64,000 bases of DNA from Herpetosiphon sp042688385 (GCF_042688385.1 NZ_JBHUPY010000008.1:35245-99244); one strand, 5' to 3'; shown: positions 1 to 9,899, counted from the stretch's first letter. Notes: a model not told the origin generated them from the sequence alone. Translations and numbers: made by a program.

Positions 1-3000
1 GATTATGAGTTCGGCGAACCCCGCTATAACGAATTTGAGTGCCGTGAACGCGATATGACCTACGCCGCGCCACTCCGTGTCCGCGTGCGGTTGAAGGTCA
101 AAACGACTGGCGAAATCAAGGAAAGCGATATTTTCCTTGGCGACTTCCCATTGATGACCAATAATGGGACGTTTGTGATCAACGGCGCAGAACGGGTTGT
201 TGTGTCGCAGTTGATTCGTTCGCCTGGCGTGTATTTCAAGGAAGAAAAAGAGCCAACCAGCGGTCGTTCGCTCCATAGCGCCAAGTTGATCCCCAATCGT
301 GGTGCTTGGCTGGAGTTCGAAACCAATAAGCGCGATGTGCTTTCGGTCAAGGTCGACCGCAAACGGAAGTTGCCGGTCACGATCTTGATTCGCGCAGTGC
401 TGGGCTTGTTCGGCGAGAAACCACTTGATCAATGTGGGCTCAACGAAGAAGTTATGGCCTTGTTCGCGAATGTTGATGTTAACCGCGACCACCAATATAT
501 CGCTTCGACCTTGGATAAAGATCCTTCAACCAATGCCAAAGAAGCGATTATGGAATTGTATAAGCGCTTGCGCCCAGGTGACCCAGCAACCGTCGATAAC
601 GCTCGATCGTTATTGGAAACTTTGCTGTTCAACTCACGCCGCTACGACTTGGGCAAAGTCGGTCGCTATAAATTAAATCGCAATCTCTGGGAAAAAAGCC
701 GCCTCTTCGAAGGCCAAGAAATTCCCAGCCTCAGCATGCGCGTCTTGAGCAAAGCCGATTTGTTCAAAATCGTCGAGCGCTTGATCGATCTCAATAATGG
801 GATTGGCAACCCAGACGATATTGACCACCTTGGCAACCGCCGTGTGCGGACCGTCGGCGAATTGATTCAAACCCAATTCCGCGTCGGTTTGTTGCGCATG
901 GAACGGGTCATCAAAGAACGCATGTCGTTGCAAGAACCAGAAGCAGCAACGCCCAACGGCTTGATCAATATCCGGCCTGTGGTCGCTGCCATGCGCGAGT
1001 TCTTCGGCGGTTCGCAACTTTCCCAGTTCATGGATCAAACCAATCCATTGGCTGAGTTGACCCACAAACGCCGGCTTTCAGCGCTTGGGCCTGGTGGTCT
1101 GAGCCGCGATCGCGCAGGCTTTGAAGTTCGCGACGTTCACCACTCGCACTATGGCCGGATCTGCCCAGTCGAAACGCCTGAAGGGCCAAACATCGGTCTG
1201 ATTGGCACGATGTCGACCTTTGCTCGCGTCAACGAAATGGGCTTCCTCGAAACGCCATATCGCCGCGTCTACCGTGAAGTCGATAACACGCCACTTTGGC
1301 TTGAACGCGGCATGACCACGCGCGATGTTCGCCACCTCAGCACTGGCGAGTTGATCGCCCGCGCTGGCGCTCGCGTCGATGAGGAATTAGCCAAGATCAT
1401 TGCCATCGGCGTGCTGAATGGCCAATTGCTGCGCGAAGATATTGTCAACCCAGCTACTGGCGATTTGATCGCTGAAACTGGCACCGAAATTGACCGTGCT
1501 TTGGCAACCAAAATTGCCGATTTGCCCTTGCGCGCAATCAAAATTCACCCAGTTGTCACCAATGAAACCGACTACTTGCCAGCCGACGAAGAAGATAAGT
1601 TCATCATTGCGCAAGCAAACGCTTTGCTCGACGAACGTTTCCGCTTTATCGACGCAACGGTTTCATGCCGCCACGCTGAAGATTTCGTCCAATCACCAAT
1701 TGCCTCGGTCGATTATATGGACGTTTCGCCCAAACAGGTGGTCAGTGTTTCAACCGCGTTGATTCCGTTCTTGGAACACGACGACGCAAACCGCGCTTTG
1801 ATGGGTTCGAACATGCAGCGCCAAGCTGTGCCATTGTTGCGCCCAGACGCGCCAATTATCGGCACTGGCATGGAACACAAAGCCGCCCGCGACTCTGGTC
1901 AGGTGGTTGTGGCTCGCGCCGATGCGGTGGTGCTTTCATCGAATAGCGAACGCATTTTGGTGCGCGAAAACGATGGCACCGAACGCACCTATCCATTGCT
2001 CAAGTTCTTGCGCTCGAACCAAGATACCTGTATCAACCAACGCCCAAGCGTCTTTATTGGCGATAAAATTCGGGCTGGCGAGGTCATCGCCGATAGTTCT
2101 TCGACCCAAAATGGCGAGCTTGCGCTTGGTCAAAACATTCTCGTGGCCTATATGCCTTGGGAAGGTGGGAACTTCGAAGATGCTATTTTGGTGAGCGAAC
2201 GCTTGGTCCGCGAAGATATTTTCACCTCGATTCACATTGAAAAATATGAAGTCGAAGCCCGCGATACCAAACTAGGCCCCGAAGAAATTACCCGCGATAT
2301 TCCAAACGTCGGCCAAGATAGCCTTAAAAACTTGGACGAACGCGGGATTATCTACGTTGGTGCTGATGTGCAGCCAAACGATATTTTGGTTGGCAAAATC
2401 ACACCCAAGGGCGAAACCGACCTGACCGCGGAAGAACGGCTCTTGCGAGCAATCTTCGGTGAAAAGGCTCGCGAAGTCAAAGATAGCAGCTTGCGCGTAC
2501 CAAACGGGGTCAAAGGTAAAGTCATTGATGTCAAGGTCTTTACCCGCGATGAAACGACTGAAATGCCAGTCGGGGTCAACCAAACCGTGCGCGTTATGCT
2601 CTGCCAAAAACGCAAAATCAGCCCTGGCGATAAGATGGCCGGTCGCCACGGCAACAAAGGCGTGGTCAGCCGCGTGCTGCCAATCGAAGATATGCCATTC
2701 TTACCAGATGGCACGCCTGTCGATATCGTCTTGAATCCGTTGGCTGTGCCAAGCCGGATGAACATCGGCCAGATTTTGGAAACCCACTTGGGTTGGGCAG
2801 CTTCACGCTTGGGCTTCCGCATCGCCACGCCAGTTTTCGACGGCGCTCGCGATGAGGATATCGTCAAAGCACTTTCCGAATCAGGCTTGCCCTACGATGC
2901 TAAGATCGATCTCTACGATGGTCGCACCGGCGAGAAATTCGATAATCCGGTGACCGTCGGCTACAAATATATGCTCAAGTTGGCGCACTTGGTGGAAGAT

Positions 3001-3399
3001 AAGATCCACGCTCGCTCAACTGGCCCCTACAGCTTGGTGACCCAACAGCCACTCGGCGGTAAGGCGCAGTTCGGCGGTCAGCGCTTTGGGGAAATGGAAG
3101 TCTGGGCGCTCGAAGCCTATGGCGCAGCCTATATTCTCCAAGAAATGCTCACGGTCAAGTCCGACGACGTGGTTGGTCGGGTCAAAACGTATGAAGCGAT
3201 CGTCAAGGGCGATCCTATCAACGAAGCCGGCGTACCAGAATCGTTCAAGGTCTTGATCAAAGAGTTGCAATCGCTTGGTCTGTCGGTCGATGTCTTGACC
3301 GCTGATGAACGCCCGGTTGAGCTAACCGATAGCGAAGCCGATGACTTAATCTCACTCGACGGCATCAACCTGTCGGGGATGGAAAAAGGCGAACTCTAA
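1..3399 (+). CDS. rpoB: DNA-directed RNA polymerase subunit beta (5' end outside window)
   Basis: This is the beta subunit of RNA polymerase, which with beta' forms the catalytic core. The reading frame is open from base 1, so the gene starts upstream and the ATG at 55 is internal. The rifampicin-binding segment lies at about 1005-1110 and looks wild type: it holds QLSQFMDQTNPLAEL followed by THKRRLSALGPGGL, with the usual His and Ser. GDKMAGRHGNKG (about 2626-2660) and the GGKAQFGGQRFGEMEVWALE segment (about 3055-3115) are the conserved catalytic and C-terminal clamp parts. The C-terminal tail is acidic and ends at a TAA. rpoC normally follows directly, but here a homing-endonuclease gene separates them. 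Confidence 0.98.
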   Translation, partial: DYEFGEPRYNEFECRERDMTYAAPLRVRVRLKVKTTGEIKESDIFLGDFPLMTNNGTFVINGAERVVVSQLIRSPGVYFKEEKEPTSGRSLHSAKLIPNRGAWLEFETNKRDVLSVKVDRKRKLPVTILIRAVLGLFGEKPLDQCGLNEEVMALFANVDVNRDHQYIASTLDKDPSTNAKEAIMELYKRLRPGDPATVDNARSLLETLLFNSRRYDLGKVGRYKLNRNLWEKSRLFEGQEIPSLSMRVLSKADLFKIVERLIDLNNGIGNPDDIDHLGNRRVRTVGELIQTQFRVGLLRMERVIKERMSLQEPEAATPNGLINIRPVVAAMREFFGGSQLSQFMDQTNPLAELTHKRRLSALGPGGLSRDRAGFEVRDVHHSHYGRICPVETPEGPNIGLIGTMSTFARVNEMGFLETPYRRVYREVDNTPLWLERGMTTRDVRHLSTGELIARAGARVDEELAKIIAIGVLNGQLLREDIVNPATGDLIAETGTEIDRALATKIADLPLRAIKIHPVVTNETDYLPADEEDKFIIAQANALLDERFRFIDATVSCRHAEDFVQSPIASVDYMDVSPKQVVSVSTALIPFLEHDDANRALMGSNMQRQAVPLLRPDAPIIGTGMEHKAARDSGQVVVARADAVVLSSNSERILVRENDGTERTYPLLKFLRSNQDTCINQRPSVFIGDKIRAGEVIADSSSTQNGELALGQNILVAYMPWEGGNFEDAILVSERLVREDIFTSIHIEKYEVEARDTKLGPEEITRDIPNVGQDSLKNLDERGIIYVGADVQPNDILVGKITPKGETDLTAEERLLRAIFGEKAREVKDSSLRVPNGVKGKVIDVKVFTRDETTEMPVGVNQTVRVMLCQKRKISPGDKMAGRHGNKGVVSRVLPIEDMPFLPDGTPVDIVLNPLAVPSRMNIGQILETHLGWAASRLGFRIATPVFDGARDEDIVKALSESGLPYDAKIDLYDGRTGEKFDNPVTVGYKYMLKLAHLVEDKIHARSTGPYSLVTQQPLGGKAQFGGQRFGEMEVWALEAYGAAYILQEMLTVKSDDVVGRVKTYEAIVKGDPINEAGVPESFKVLIKELQSLGLSVDVLTADERPVELTDSEADDLISLDGINLSGMEKGEL

Positions 3400-3424
3400 A
3401 CTTCGGTTGCGATCCATTGCTCGC

Positions 3425-3454
3425 GCGGTAGTTCCCAATGACGTGAACTACCGC
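3425..3454 (+). terminator. Hairpin between rpoB and the homing-endonuclease gene
   Basis: A perfect 10-bp inverted repeat (gcggtagttc / gaactaccgc) with a 10-nt loop lies 25 bases after the rpoB stop and 23 bases before the next start codon. No T-tract follows, so it is not a classical terminator. It could be an attenuator, an RNA-processing site, or part of the recognition site of the endonuclease. The function is inferred only. Confidence 0.45.
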
Positions 3455-3476
3455 CTCGTTATCGCACGGTGCTACC

Positions 3477-4172
3477 ATGGCTCGACCTGCTGCTAGCAAT
3501 CCTTTCTTTCGCACATGGTCACCAACCATGGCCTATGTTCTAGGCTATTGGTGGGCCGATGGATATATGCGAATTCATCCCAATACTGGTGGTCATTTTG
3601 TTCAGATCGCTAGTATCGATATAGAACATTTACAAGCTATTGCTGATGCTATGGGAGCGACAACAGCTTTACGTCAAGTACGGAAAGAATCAAGCTGTCG
3701 TGAAATGGTTATTTGTAATCAAGGCTTGTATCATGATCTACTCAACCTTGGAGGAATTCCAAATAAATCGCATGTTATAGGCTTTCCTAATGTACCAACC
3801 GAATATCTCGTGGATTTTATTCGTGGGTTTATTGATGGTGATGGTACCTTAGTTTGGAATGGTGATCGGCCTGTCATTCAAATTTATTCTGGCTCTCAGC
3901 AATTACTGCTTGAAACAGGTAGATATATTGAATTAATGACCGGAATACCAGCACCAAATATTAGCCATAATCGCAATAATTATTACATCAAGTGGAGCAC
4001 AATTCGTGCGAAGTGTTTAGCAATTTGGCTGTATCGTAATAATAATAGCCTGATGCTAGCACGAAAAGCTGCTATCGCGCAGCAATTTGAGCAATGGCAA
4101 CCAAAGAAGTCGCCTGAGCGGGGAACAATTACCGAGAAGATGCGCTTGCATTTTGCAAACTATCTTCCTTAA
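3477..4172 (+). CDS. Free-standing LAGLIDADG homing endonuclease between rpoB and rpoC
   Basis: The 231-residue protein carries two LAGLIDADG-type helices: LGYWWADGY at residues 22-30 and FIRGFIDGDG at 114-123. Each contributes an acidic metal ligand, as in monomeric homing endonucleases, which cut long DNA targets and so spread their own gene. No intein splicing blocks (N-terminal Cys/Ser, C-terminal His-Asn) are visible, and both neighbours look intact, so it is neither an intein nor an intron insertion. The gene sits 77 bases after rpoB and 17 bases before rpoC on the same strand, so it is probably read through on the rpoBC transcript. No convincing Shine-Dalgarno precedes the ATG. It is visibly more AT-rich, with more AAT/ATT codons, than its neighbours, which suggests recent acquisition. 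It could instead be a domesticated DNA-binding protein. Confidence 0.85.
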   Translation: MARPAASNPFFRTWSPTMAYVLGYWWADGYMRIHPNTGGHFVQIASIDIEHLQAIADAMGATTALRQVRKESSCREMVICNQGLYHDLLNLGGIPNKSHVIGFPNVPTEYLVDFIRGFIDGDGTLVWNGDRPVIQIYSGSQQLLLETGRYIELMTGIPAPNISHNRNNYYIKWSTIRAKCLAIWLYRNNNSLMLARKAAIAQQFEQWQPKKSPERGTITEKMRLHFANYLP

Positions 4173-4189
4173 CCGAGGAGCGTTCAACC

Positions 4190-7100
4190 ATGCTCGAAAT
4201 CAATGAATTCAATGCAATTCGTATCAGTCTCGCTTCACCAGAAGACATCCTGAGCTGGTCGCACGGTGAAGTAACAAAACCAGAGACGATTAATTATAGA
4301 ACCCTGCGTCCTGAACGCGATGGCTTGTTCTGTGAAAAAATCTTCGGACCCACGCGCGATTGGGAATGTTACTGCGGGAAGTACAAACGTGTGCGTTATA
4401 AGGGCATTGTGTGCGATAAATGTGGCGTAGAAGTCACCCGATCCAAAGTGCGACGCGATCGCATGGGTCATATCAAACTTGCCTCGCCTGTATCGCACAT
4501 TTGGTTTGTTAAAGGCACACCATCGCGTTTGGGTTTACTTTTAGATATTTCGCCGCGTAATCTTGAGCGGGTGCTTTATTTTGCCTCATACATTATTACC
4601 GATGTCGATGATCTGGCATTGGGCAATGTACGTGAGCAAATGAAGACCGACTTTGGTGTGCGGCGCAAAGATCTAGAAGAAAAAATCCTTGAACAACGTG
4701 GCGAAAAGGCAACCCGTTTAAGCAAAGACCTTGCGGCGATGGATAATGCCATGGAAGGCACGTTGGAGCGCACGCATGAACAATTTGCCCGTCAACGCCA
4801 AGAAATCGAAGACGAAGCCAACGCCTTGCGCGAACACCTCGAAGAACTGATCGGCATCGACGCATTAGCCGATGAAGATATTGTTTATCGGGGTACGGTG
4901 CTGCTCGAAGAAAACGAGCCAGTACGCGAGCGCAGCTTGGAACAACTCGAACAGTTGATCGATCAAGAGCGCGAAAAGCTTGAACAACGCCGCGAATACG
5001 AAATCGAAAACGTGCGCTTGTTGGCCGACGGCGAGCGTGATCAACGCCAATCGGTGGCTGATGCTGAACAAGAGCGTTTGACCACGGCCTTGATCAAGCA
5101 GCTTGAAGACCTCAACAAAGAAGAAAAAGACAAGCTTGATCGCTTGGATGATATTCAGTTGCACCGGATCATTTCGGAAAACGAATATCGGATTCTGCGT
5201 GATTTAGCGCCCTACACCTTCAAGGCCGATATGGGTGCTGGCGCGGTGCGCGACATCGTGTCGATGGTTGATCTCGACGAATTGTCGAATCAAACCCAAG
5301 CCGAAGTACAAAGCTCATCGGGCCAACGCCGCAAGAAAGCCACCAAACGGCTGCGCGTGGTTGAAGCATTCCGCAAGAGCGGCAATCGTCCTGAATGGAT
5401 GATTATGACCGTGTTGCCAGTGATTCCACCAGATTTGCGCCCGATGGTGCAGCTTGATGGTGGTCGGTTTGCAACCTCCGACTTGAACGACCTGTATCGA
5501 CGGGTGATCAATCGCAACAACCGGCTCAAGCGCTTGATGGAGCTGAACGCACCTGAAATCATCGTGCGCAACGAAAAACGGATGTTGCAAGAAGCAGTTG
5601 ATGCCTTGATCGACAACGGTCGCCGTGGCCGCCCAGTTAGTGGCAAGGGCAAGCATCGCTTGAAGAGCTTGAGCGATATGCTCAAGGGCAAGCAAGGTCG
5701 CTTCCGCCAAAACCTTTTAGGTAAGCGGGTCGACTACTCTGGCCGTTCGGTAATTGTGGTTGGGCCGACCCTTCAATTGCACCAATGTGGTTTGCCTAAG
5801 AAAATGGCCTTGGAATTGTTCAAGCCATTCGTTATGCGCCGCTTGGTCGATAAAGGCTTTGCCCACAACATCAAATCAGCCAAGCGCTTTGTTGAGCGGG
5901 TCCGGCCTGAAGTGTGGGATGTGCTCGAAGAAGTCATCAAAGACTACTTGGTATTGCTCAACCGTGCGCCTTCGCTGCACCGTTTGTCAATTCAAGCCTT
6001 TGAAGCCAAGCTGATCGAAGGCTCGGCGATTCAATTGCACCCCTTGGTGTGTGCTGCATTCAACGCCGACTTTGACGGCGACCAAATGGCTGTCCACGTA
6101 CCATTGTCGCGCAAGGCCCAAGAAGAAGCGCGTCGCCGGATGATCTCGACCTACAACCTATTGTCACCAGCAACTGGCGATCCCATTATTACGCCATCGC
6201 AAGACATCGTGTTGGGTTGTTTCTATCTGACCCAAGTTCGGCCTGGAGCCAAGGGTGGTGGCAAGCGCTTTGGTTCAATTGACGAAGCCTTGTTGGCCTA
6301 TACCAACGGCATCGTGCATATTCAAGCGCCAGTTTGGATTGTGATCGAAGATTACATTCTGCCAGGCAGCGATTTGCGCGATAAAGAATTGCCATCGTTG
6401 GATGGTGTGACCCCACGGGTCTTGATTGAGACCAGCGTTGGACGGATCATCTTCAACAATGCGTTGCGCTACCAAGGCGAGCCAAAAGCTGGCGAAAACG
6501 GCTATCGCTCACCATTGCACTATCGCAACTTCTTGGTTGGTAAATCGGGCTTGAAAGCCTTGATTGCCGATTGTTATCGCTTCCACTCACAACGCGAGAA
6601 CATCATTGCCGACGTGTATCAAGAATTAATTGAACGCTTTGGCCCTGAGACCTCGGAAGAATCGTTGTTGCGCTTCTATGCCTCAGAACGAACCGCACGT
6701 TTGGCCGACCGGATCAAGGCCTTGGGCTTCAAGCACGCCACCTTGGGCGGGATGACCTTCTCGGCTTCGGACGTAGAAGTTCCCGATACCAAAAATGCGA
6801 TTGTGGAAGAAACCTACAAGAAGGTGCAAGACATCGAAAAGATGCAGCGCCGTGGTCTGATTACCGACGACGAACGCTATCGCGAAGTGGTTTCGGCATG
6901 GCTTGATGCAACCAACCAAATCAAGGTTGAAGTCCAACGCTCGTTGAATCCATTCGGGCCAGTCTCGATGATGTCAACCTCTGGGGCGCGTGGTAATGTT
7001 GAGCAAATTCGCCAGATGGCTGGGATGCGGGGTTTGACCACCGACCCAACCGGACGGATTATCGAATTGCCGATTACCGCCAACTTCCGCGAAGGCTTGA

Positions 7101-8821
7101 GCGTTATCGAATACTTCATCTCGACCCACGGTGGCCGGAAAGGTTTGGCTGATACCGCCTTGCGGACAGCAGACGCTGGCTATTTGACCCGCCGTTTGGT
7201 GGACGTTGCCCAAGATGTGATTGTGACAATCGAAGATTGTGGCACCACCGAAGGCATGTGGATTCGGGTCAGCCGCGATATTTTGGCCTCGGTCGAAGAT
7301 CGCATCATTGGGCGCGTGACGGTGGCTCCAGTCACCAATCCAGTAACTGGCGAAGTCGTTTTCCCAACCGATAGCGAAATCTTAGAAGATGATGGCAAAC
7401 ACATCGCCAACGTCCTGAAATCGCTCGACAAAGAGGCCCAAGCTGAATTCGGCATCTATGTCCGTTCAGTGTTGACCTGTAACGCCGATTATGGCATTTG
7501 TCGCAAGTGCTATGGCCGTAACCTTGCCACAGGCAAGATGGTCGAAATTGGCGAAGCTGTCGGGATTATCGCAGCCCAATCAATCGGTGAGCCAGGGACG
7601 CAGCTCACGTTGCGGACGTTCCACACCGGTGGTGTTGCAACCGATACCGACATCACCCAAGGTTTGCCACGGGTGCAAGAAATCTTCGAAGCGCGGATTC
7701 CTAAGGGTAAAGCCGTGCTGGCACAAATTGCTGGCCGCGTCCAGATTGTGCGCGAAGAAGAAGGCATTCGGCGTTTGCGGATCGTCTCTGAGGAAGTGTA
7801 TACCGACGAGCAAATGTTGCCCAAAGACTATCGCGTGGTCGTCAAAAACGGTGATGCGGTTGAAATTGGCAACCTCTTGGCCGAAAGCAATGTTGACGGC
7901 GACAGCCGCCCACCATTGGTCGCAGGCTTGGCAGGCAATGTCTATGTCGACGATGATCGCTTGGTGATTCAAGCCAAGGACATCGAAGAACATGAAGAAG
8001 TTATTGCTCACGCCGCTCGTTTGCGGGTCAAAGATGGCGATTTAGTCCAAGTTGGCCAGCAAATGACCGAAGGCTCGTCCGACCCACAAGAAATGCTGCA
8101 ATTGCGTGGTCGCGAAGCAGTTCAAGAATACCTGACCAACGAAGCCCAAAAGGTCTATCGTTCGCAAGGTGTGGGGATCAACGATAAACACATTGAAGTG
8201 ATTGTGCGCCAGATGTTGCGGCGGGTACGCATCGAGGAGCCAGGCGATACAGAACTGTTGCCAGGCGAATTGGTCGAACTGCACGAACTCAATCGCATCA
8301 ATGCTTCGATTGTGAGCCAAGGTGGTGACCCAGCGTTGGCAGTGCCAGTGCTGTTGGGGATTACCAAGGCCTCGTTGTCGACCGACTCATTCTTGTCGGC
8401 GGCCTCGTTCCAAGAAACCACCCGCGTATTGACCGAAGCTGCCGTCAACGGCAAAATCGACTACCTGCGTGGCTTGAAGGAAAACGTGGTTATTGGCAAG
8501 CTCATCCCAGCAGGCACGGGTATGGAGCAACGCCGCAAATTGGCCGAAGAAGCCGCCTTGCGCGTTGCCCAAATCACCAGCGCGCCAGCAGATCGCGAAA
8601 CGCCAGCAGCAACGCCAGCGCCAGCAATCGCCAGCGAACCCAAGCCAGTGCCACCACGTTCATTCGACGAAGCCTTGACCGCTGTCACCAACATTGATAG
8701 CGGCAACGGGCCGAAGGATGATCTCTTTGCACAAGCGATGGCTCGCTTGCAAGCAGAAGAAGGTCGCAAACCAACCTTGAACGAACTGCTTGGCACCGAC
8801 GAAGACGACGAAAACGTCTAA
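4190..8821 (+). CDS. rpoC: DNA-directed RNA polymerase subunit beta'
   Basis: This 1543-residue subunit holds the RNA polymerase active site: NADFDGDQ at residues 625-632 gives the three Mg-binding aspartates. The N-terminal zinc finger uses Cys60, Cys62, Cys75 and Cys78. A second zinc site is built from the CGTTEG segment and CNADYGICRKC in the C-terminal third. Residues of about 165-345 form a Glu/Arg/Gln-rich, coiled-coil-like insertion absent from the E. coli protein, in the place where Thermus and Chloroflexota polymerases carry extra sequence. The last 90 residues are an Ala/Pro-rich linker followed by an acidic tail. The start has a good ribosome site (GAGGAG) that lies just after the endonuclease stop codon. 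Confidence 0.98.
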   Translation: MLEINEFNAIRISLASPEDILSWSHGEVTKPETINYRTLRPERDGLFCEKIFGPTRDWECYCGKYKRVRYKGIVCDKCGVEVTRSKVRRDRMGHIKLASPVSHIWFVKGTPSRLGLLLDISPRNLERVLYFASYIITDVDDLALGNVREQMKTDFGVRRKDLEEKILEQRGEKATRLSKDLAAMDNAMEGTLERTHEQFARQRQEIEDEANALREHLEELIGIDALADEDIVYRGTVLLEENEPVRERSLEQLEQLIDQEREKLEQRREYEIENVRLLADGERDQRQSVADAEQERLTTALIKQLEDLNKEEKDKLDRLDDIQLHRIISENEYRILRDLAPYTFKADMGAGAVRDIVSMVDLDELSNQTQAEVQSSSGQRRKKATKRLRVVEAFRKSGNRPEWMIMTVLPVIPPDLRPMVQLDGGRFATSDLNDLYRRVINRNNRLKRLMELNAPEIIVRNEKRMLQEAVDALIDNGRRGRPVSGKGKHRLKSLSDMLKGKQGRFRQNLLGKRVDYSGRSVIVVGPTLQLHQCGLPKKMALELFKPFVMRRLVDKGFAHNIKSAKRFVERVRPEVWDVLEEVIKDYLVLLNRAPSLHRLSIQAFEAKLIEGSAIQLHPLVCAAFNADFDGDQMAVHVPLSRKAQEEARRRMISTYNLLSPATGDPIITPSQDIVLGCFYLTQVRPGAKGGGKRFGSIDEALLAYTNGIVHIQAPVWIVIEDYILPGSDLRDKELPSLDGVTPRVLIETSVGRIIFNNALRYQGEPKAGENGYRSPLHYRNFLVGKSGLKALIADCYRFHSQRENIIADVYQELIERFGPETSEESLLRFYASERTARLADRIKALGFKHATLGGMTFSASDVEVPDTKNAIVEETYKKVQDIEKMQRRGLITDDERYREVVSAWLDATNQIKVEVQRSLNPFGPVSMMSTSGARGNVEQIRQMAGMRGLTTDPTGRIIELPITANFREGLSVIEYFISTHGGRKGLADTALRTADAGYLTRRLVDVAQDVIVTIEDCGTTEGMWIRVSRDILASVEDRIIGRVTVAPVTNPVTGEVVFPTDSEILEDDGKHIANVLKSLDKEAQAEFGIYVRSVLTCNADYGICRKCYGRNLATGKMVEIGEAVGIIAAQSIGEPGTQLTLRTFHTGGVATDTDITQGLPRVQEIFEARIPKGKAVLAQIAGRVQIVREEEGIRRLRIVSEEVYTDEQMLPKDYRVVVKNGDAVEIGNLLAESNVDGDSRPPLVAGLAGNVYVDDDRLVIQAKDIEEHEEVIAHAARLRVKDGDLVQVGQQMTEGSSDPQEMLQLRGREAVQEYLTNEAQKVYRSQGVGINDKHIEVIVRQMLRRVRIEEPGDTELLPGELVELHELNRINASIVSQGGDPALAVPVLLGITKASLSTDSFLSAASFQETTRVLTEAAVNGKIDYLRGLKENVVIGKLIPAGTGMEQRRKLAEEAALRVAQITSAPADRETPAATPAPAIASEPKPVPPRSFDEALTAVTNIDSGNGPKDDLFAQAMARLQAEEGRKPTLNELLGTDEDDENV

Positions 8822-8843
8822 ATCTGAGCCAAATAATCAAAAC

Positions 8844-8880
8844 AAACCCCCGTTGGAGCTATTCCAACGGGGGTTTTGCT
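8844..8880. terminator. Bidirectional intrinsic terminator after rpoC
   Basis: A 14-bp perfect stem (8844-8857 with 8863-8876) and 5-nt loop is GC-rich in the middle and ends in AAA/TTT on both sides. It lies between the rpoC stop and the convergent stop of the YbjQ gene, so it can serve both strands. Confidence 0.93.
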
Positions 8881-8908
8881 TAAAATAAATTGTATCAAGC
8901 CATGAGAT

Positions 8909-9298
8909 TTAGCGAACTGGCTCAACAATCACGGCGCTGCCATAAGCCAACACTTCAGTCACGCCAGCACTAATTTCGGTCGCATCGTAGCGCATGGCAA
9001 TAATCGCGTTTGCACCTAATTCGGCAGCATGCAACGACATAATTTCAAACGCTTCGAGCCGTGCTTGCTCACACAGCTTCGACCAAATAGTAATATTACC
9101 GCCGACTAAAGTTTGCAATGATGCGCCAATCGTGCCAAAAACTGAACGCGAGCGCACCACAATGCCCCGCACAATCCCCCGATTTTGCACAACCCGAAAG
9201 CCTGGCAAATCGAAGGTAGCCGAGATCATCCATGGCGGCACGATTTGAACGGTTGGTTGTTGTTGAAGATGGGGTGGTTGGGGTGATTGAGGTTGCAT
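8909..9298 (-). CDS. YbjQ/UPF0145 family protein
   Basis: The 129-residue product matches the YbjQ (UPF0145, DUF74) family: TFDLPGFRVVQNRGIVRGIVVRS, then LVGGNITIWSKLCEQARLEAF and the LGANAIIAMRYD segment are the family landmarks. These small proteins form ring-like oligomers of unknown function and have sometimes been called heavy-metal binding, without solid proof. A 20-residue Pro/Gln-rich head precedes the domain. The ATG follows AGGAG by 5 nt, so the longer start is credible. It lies 2 bases after the gmhB stop and is probably in the same operon. Confidence 0.88.
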   Translation of the reverse strand: MQPQSPQPPHLQQQPTVQIVPPWMISATFDLPGFRVVQNRGIVRGIVVRSRSVFGTIGASLQTLVGGNITIWSKLCEQARLEAFEIMSLHAAELGANAIIAMRYDATEISAGVTEVLAYGSAVIVEPVR

Positions 9299-9300
9299 AT

Positions 9301-9840
9301 TTACTCCTGCACAATCAGGTCGACCGCAGCATTGAGATTCGCTACCAGCATAGCATGGGCAGGCAAATCGTGTTGATGCTGTGCGCCATACCCTGTTTGG
9401 ACCATAATGGCAGGCACACCCAAATGGATGCCAGCTTGCACATCGAGCAGTTTATCGCCAATCATCCACGAACGGCTGAGATCGATCGCGAATTCGGCTT
9501 GGGCTTGCGCGAACATGCCCAAATTGGGCTTACGACAAGCACATTCGCCAGTTACCTCAGGATGATGCGGGCAATAATACCAGCCATCGATATGGGCATT
9601 GAACGGCGCGAGCAGTTCGCTAATCCGCCGATGCACCGCCTGCATATCCTCAGCGCTATAGTAGCCGCGAGCAATTCCCGATTGATTTGTCACCACTAAA
9701 ACCAAAAAACCAGCTTGGTTCAGGCGGGCAATTGCTTGACCAACCGTTTGCTCAAGCTGCACCAGTTCTGGTTGATGCAAATAATTCACTTCAACATTGA
9801 TTGTGCCATCACGATCAATAAATACAGCTGCTTGACTCAT
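9301..9840 (-). CDS. gmhB: D-glycero-D-manno-heptose 1,7-bisphosphate 7-phosphatase
   Basis: This 179-residue HAD-superfamily phosphatase removes the 7-phosphate of heptose bisphosphate in nucleotide-heptose synthesis. The catalytic loop FIDRDGTIN supplies Asp9 (nucleophile) and Asp11 (acid/base). VVTNQSGIARGYY is motif II, and CPHHPEVTGECACRKP holds the Cys/His zinc loop typical of GmhB and of histidinol phosphatase. MIGDKLLDVQAG is the last HAD motif. gmhA lies upstream on the same strand, separated by a terminator-like hairpin. The histidinol-phosphatase alternative is unlikely given this neighbour. Confidence 0.9.
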   Translation of the reverse strand: MSQAAVFIDRDGTINVEVNYLHQPELVQLEQTVGQAIARLNQAGFLVLVVTNQSGIARGYYSAEDMQAVHRRISELLAPFNAHIDGWYYCPHHPEVTGECACRKPNLGMFAQAQAEFAIDLSRSWMIGDKLLDVQAGIHLGVPAIMVQTGYGAQHQHDLPAHAMLVANLNAAVDLIVQE

Positions 9841-9864
9841 CGTTAAATCTCACCTAAAAAACTT

Positions 9865-9899
9865 AATTAAAAAACGCAGCGATCGTTCAATCGCTGCGT
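9865..9899 (-). terminator. Intrinsic terminator after gmhA
   Basis: On the minus strand a 10-bp perfect stem (9899-9890 with 9883-9874) and 6-nt loop is followed by a run of Ts (A-run at 9869-9874 on the plus strand). It sits between gmhA and gmhB, so gmhB is read by partial read-through or has its own promoter. Confidence 0.85.

Noticed and set aside
2352..2867. A 171-residue minus-strand open frame inside rpoB
   Set aside because: It is a shadow of the highly biased rpoB codons, with no ribosome site and no recognisable domain.
3477..4172. Intein or group I intron insertion in rpoB or rpoC
   Set aside because: rpoB has a proper stop codon and rpoC its own ribosome site and start; no splicing-domain residues are visible around the endonuclease.
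8993..9248. Plus-strand frame of 84 residues
   Set aside because: It is antisense to the YbjQ gene, which has a clear family match.
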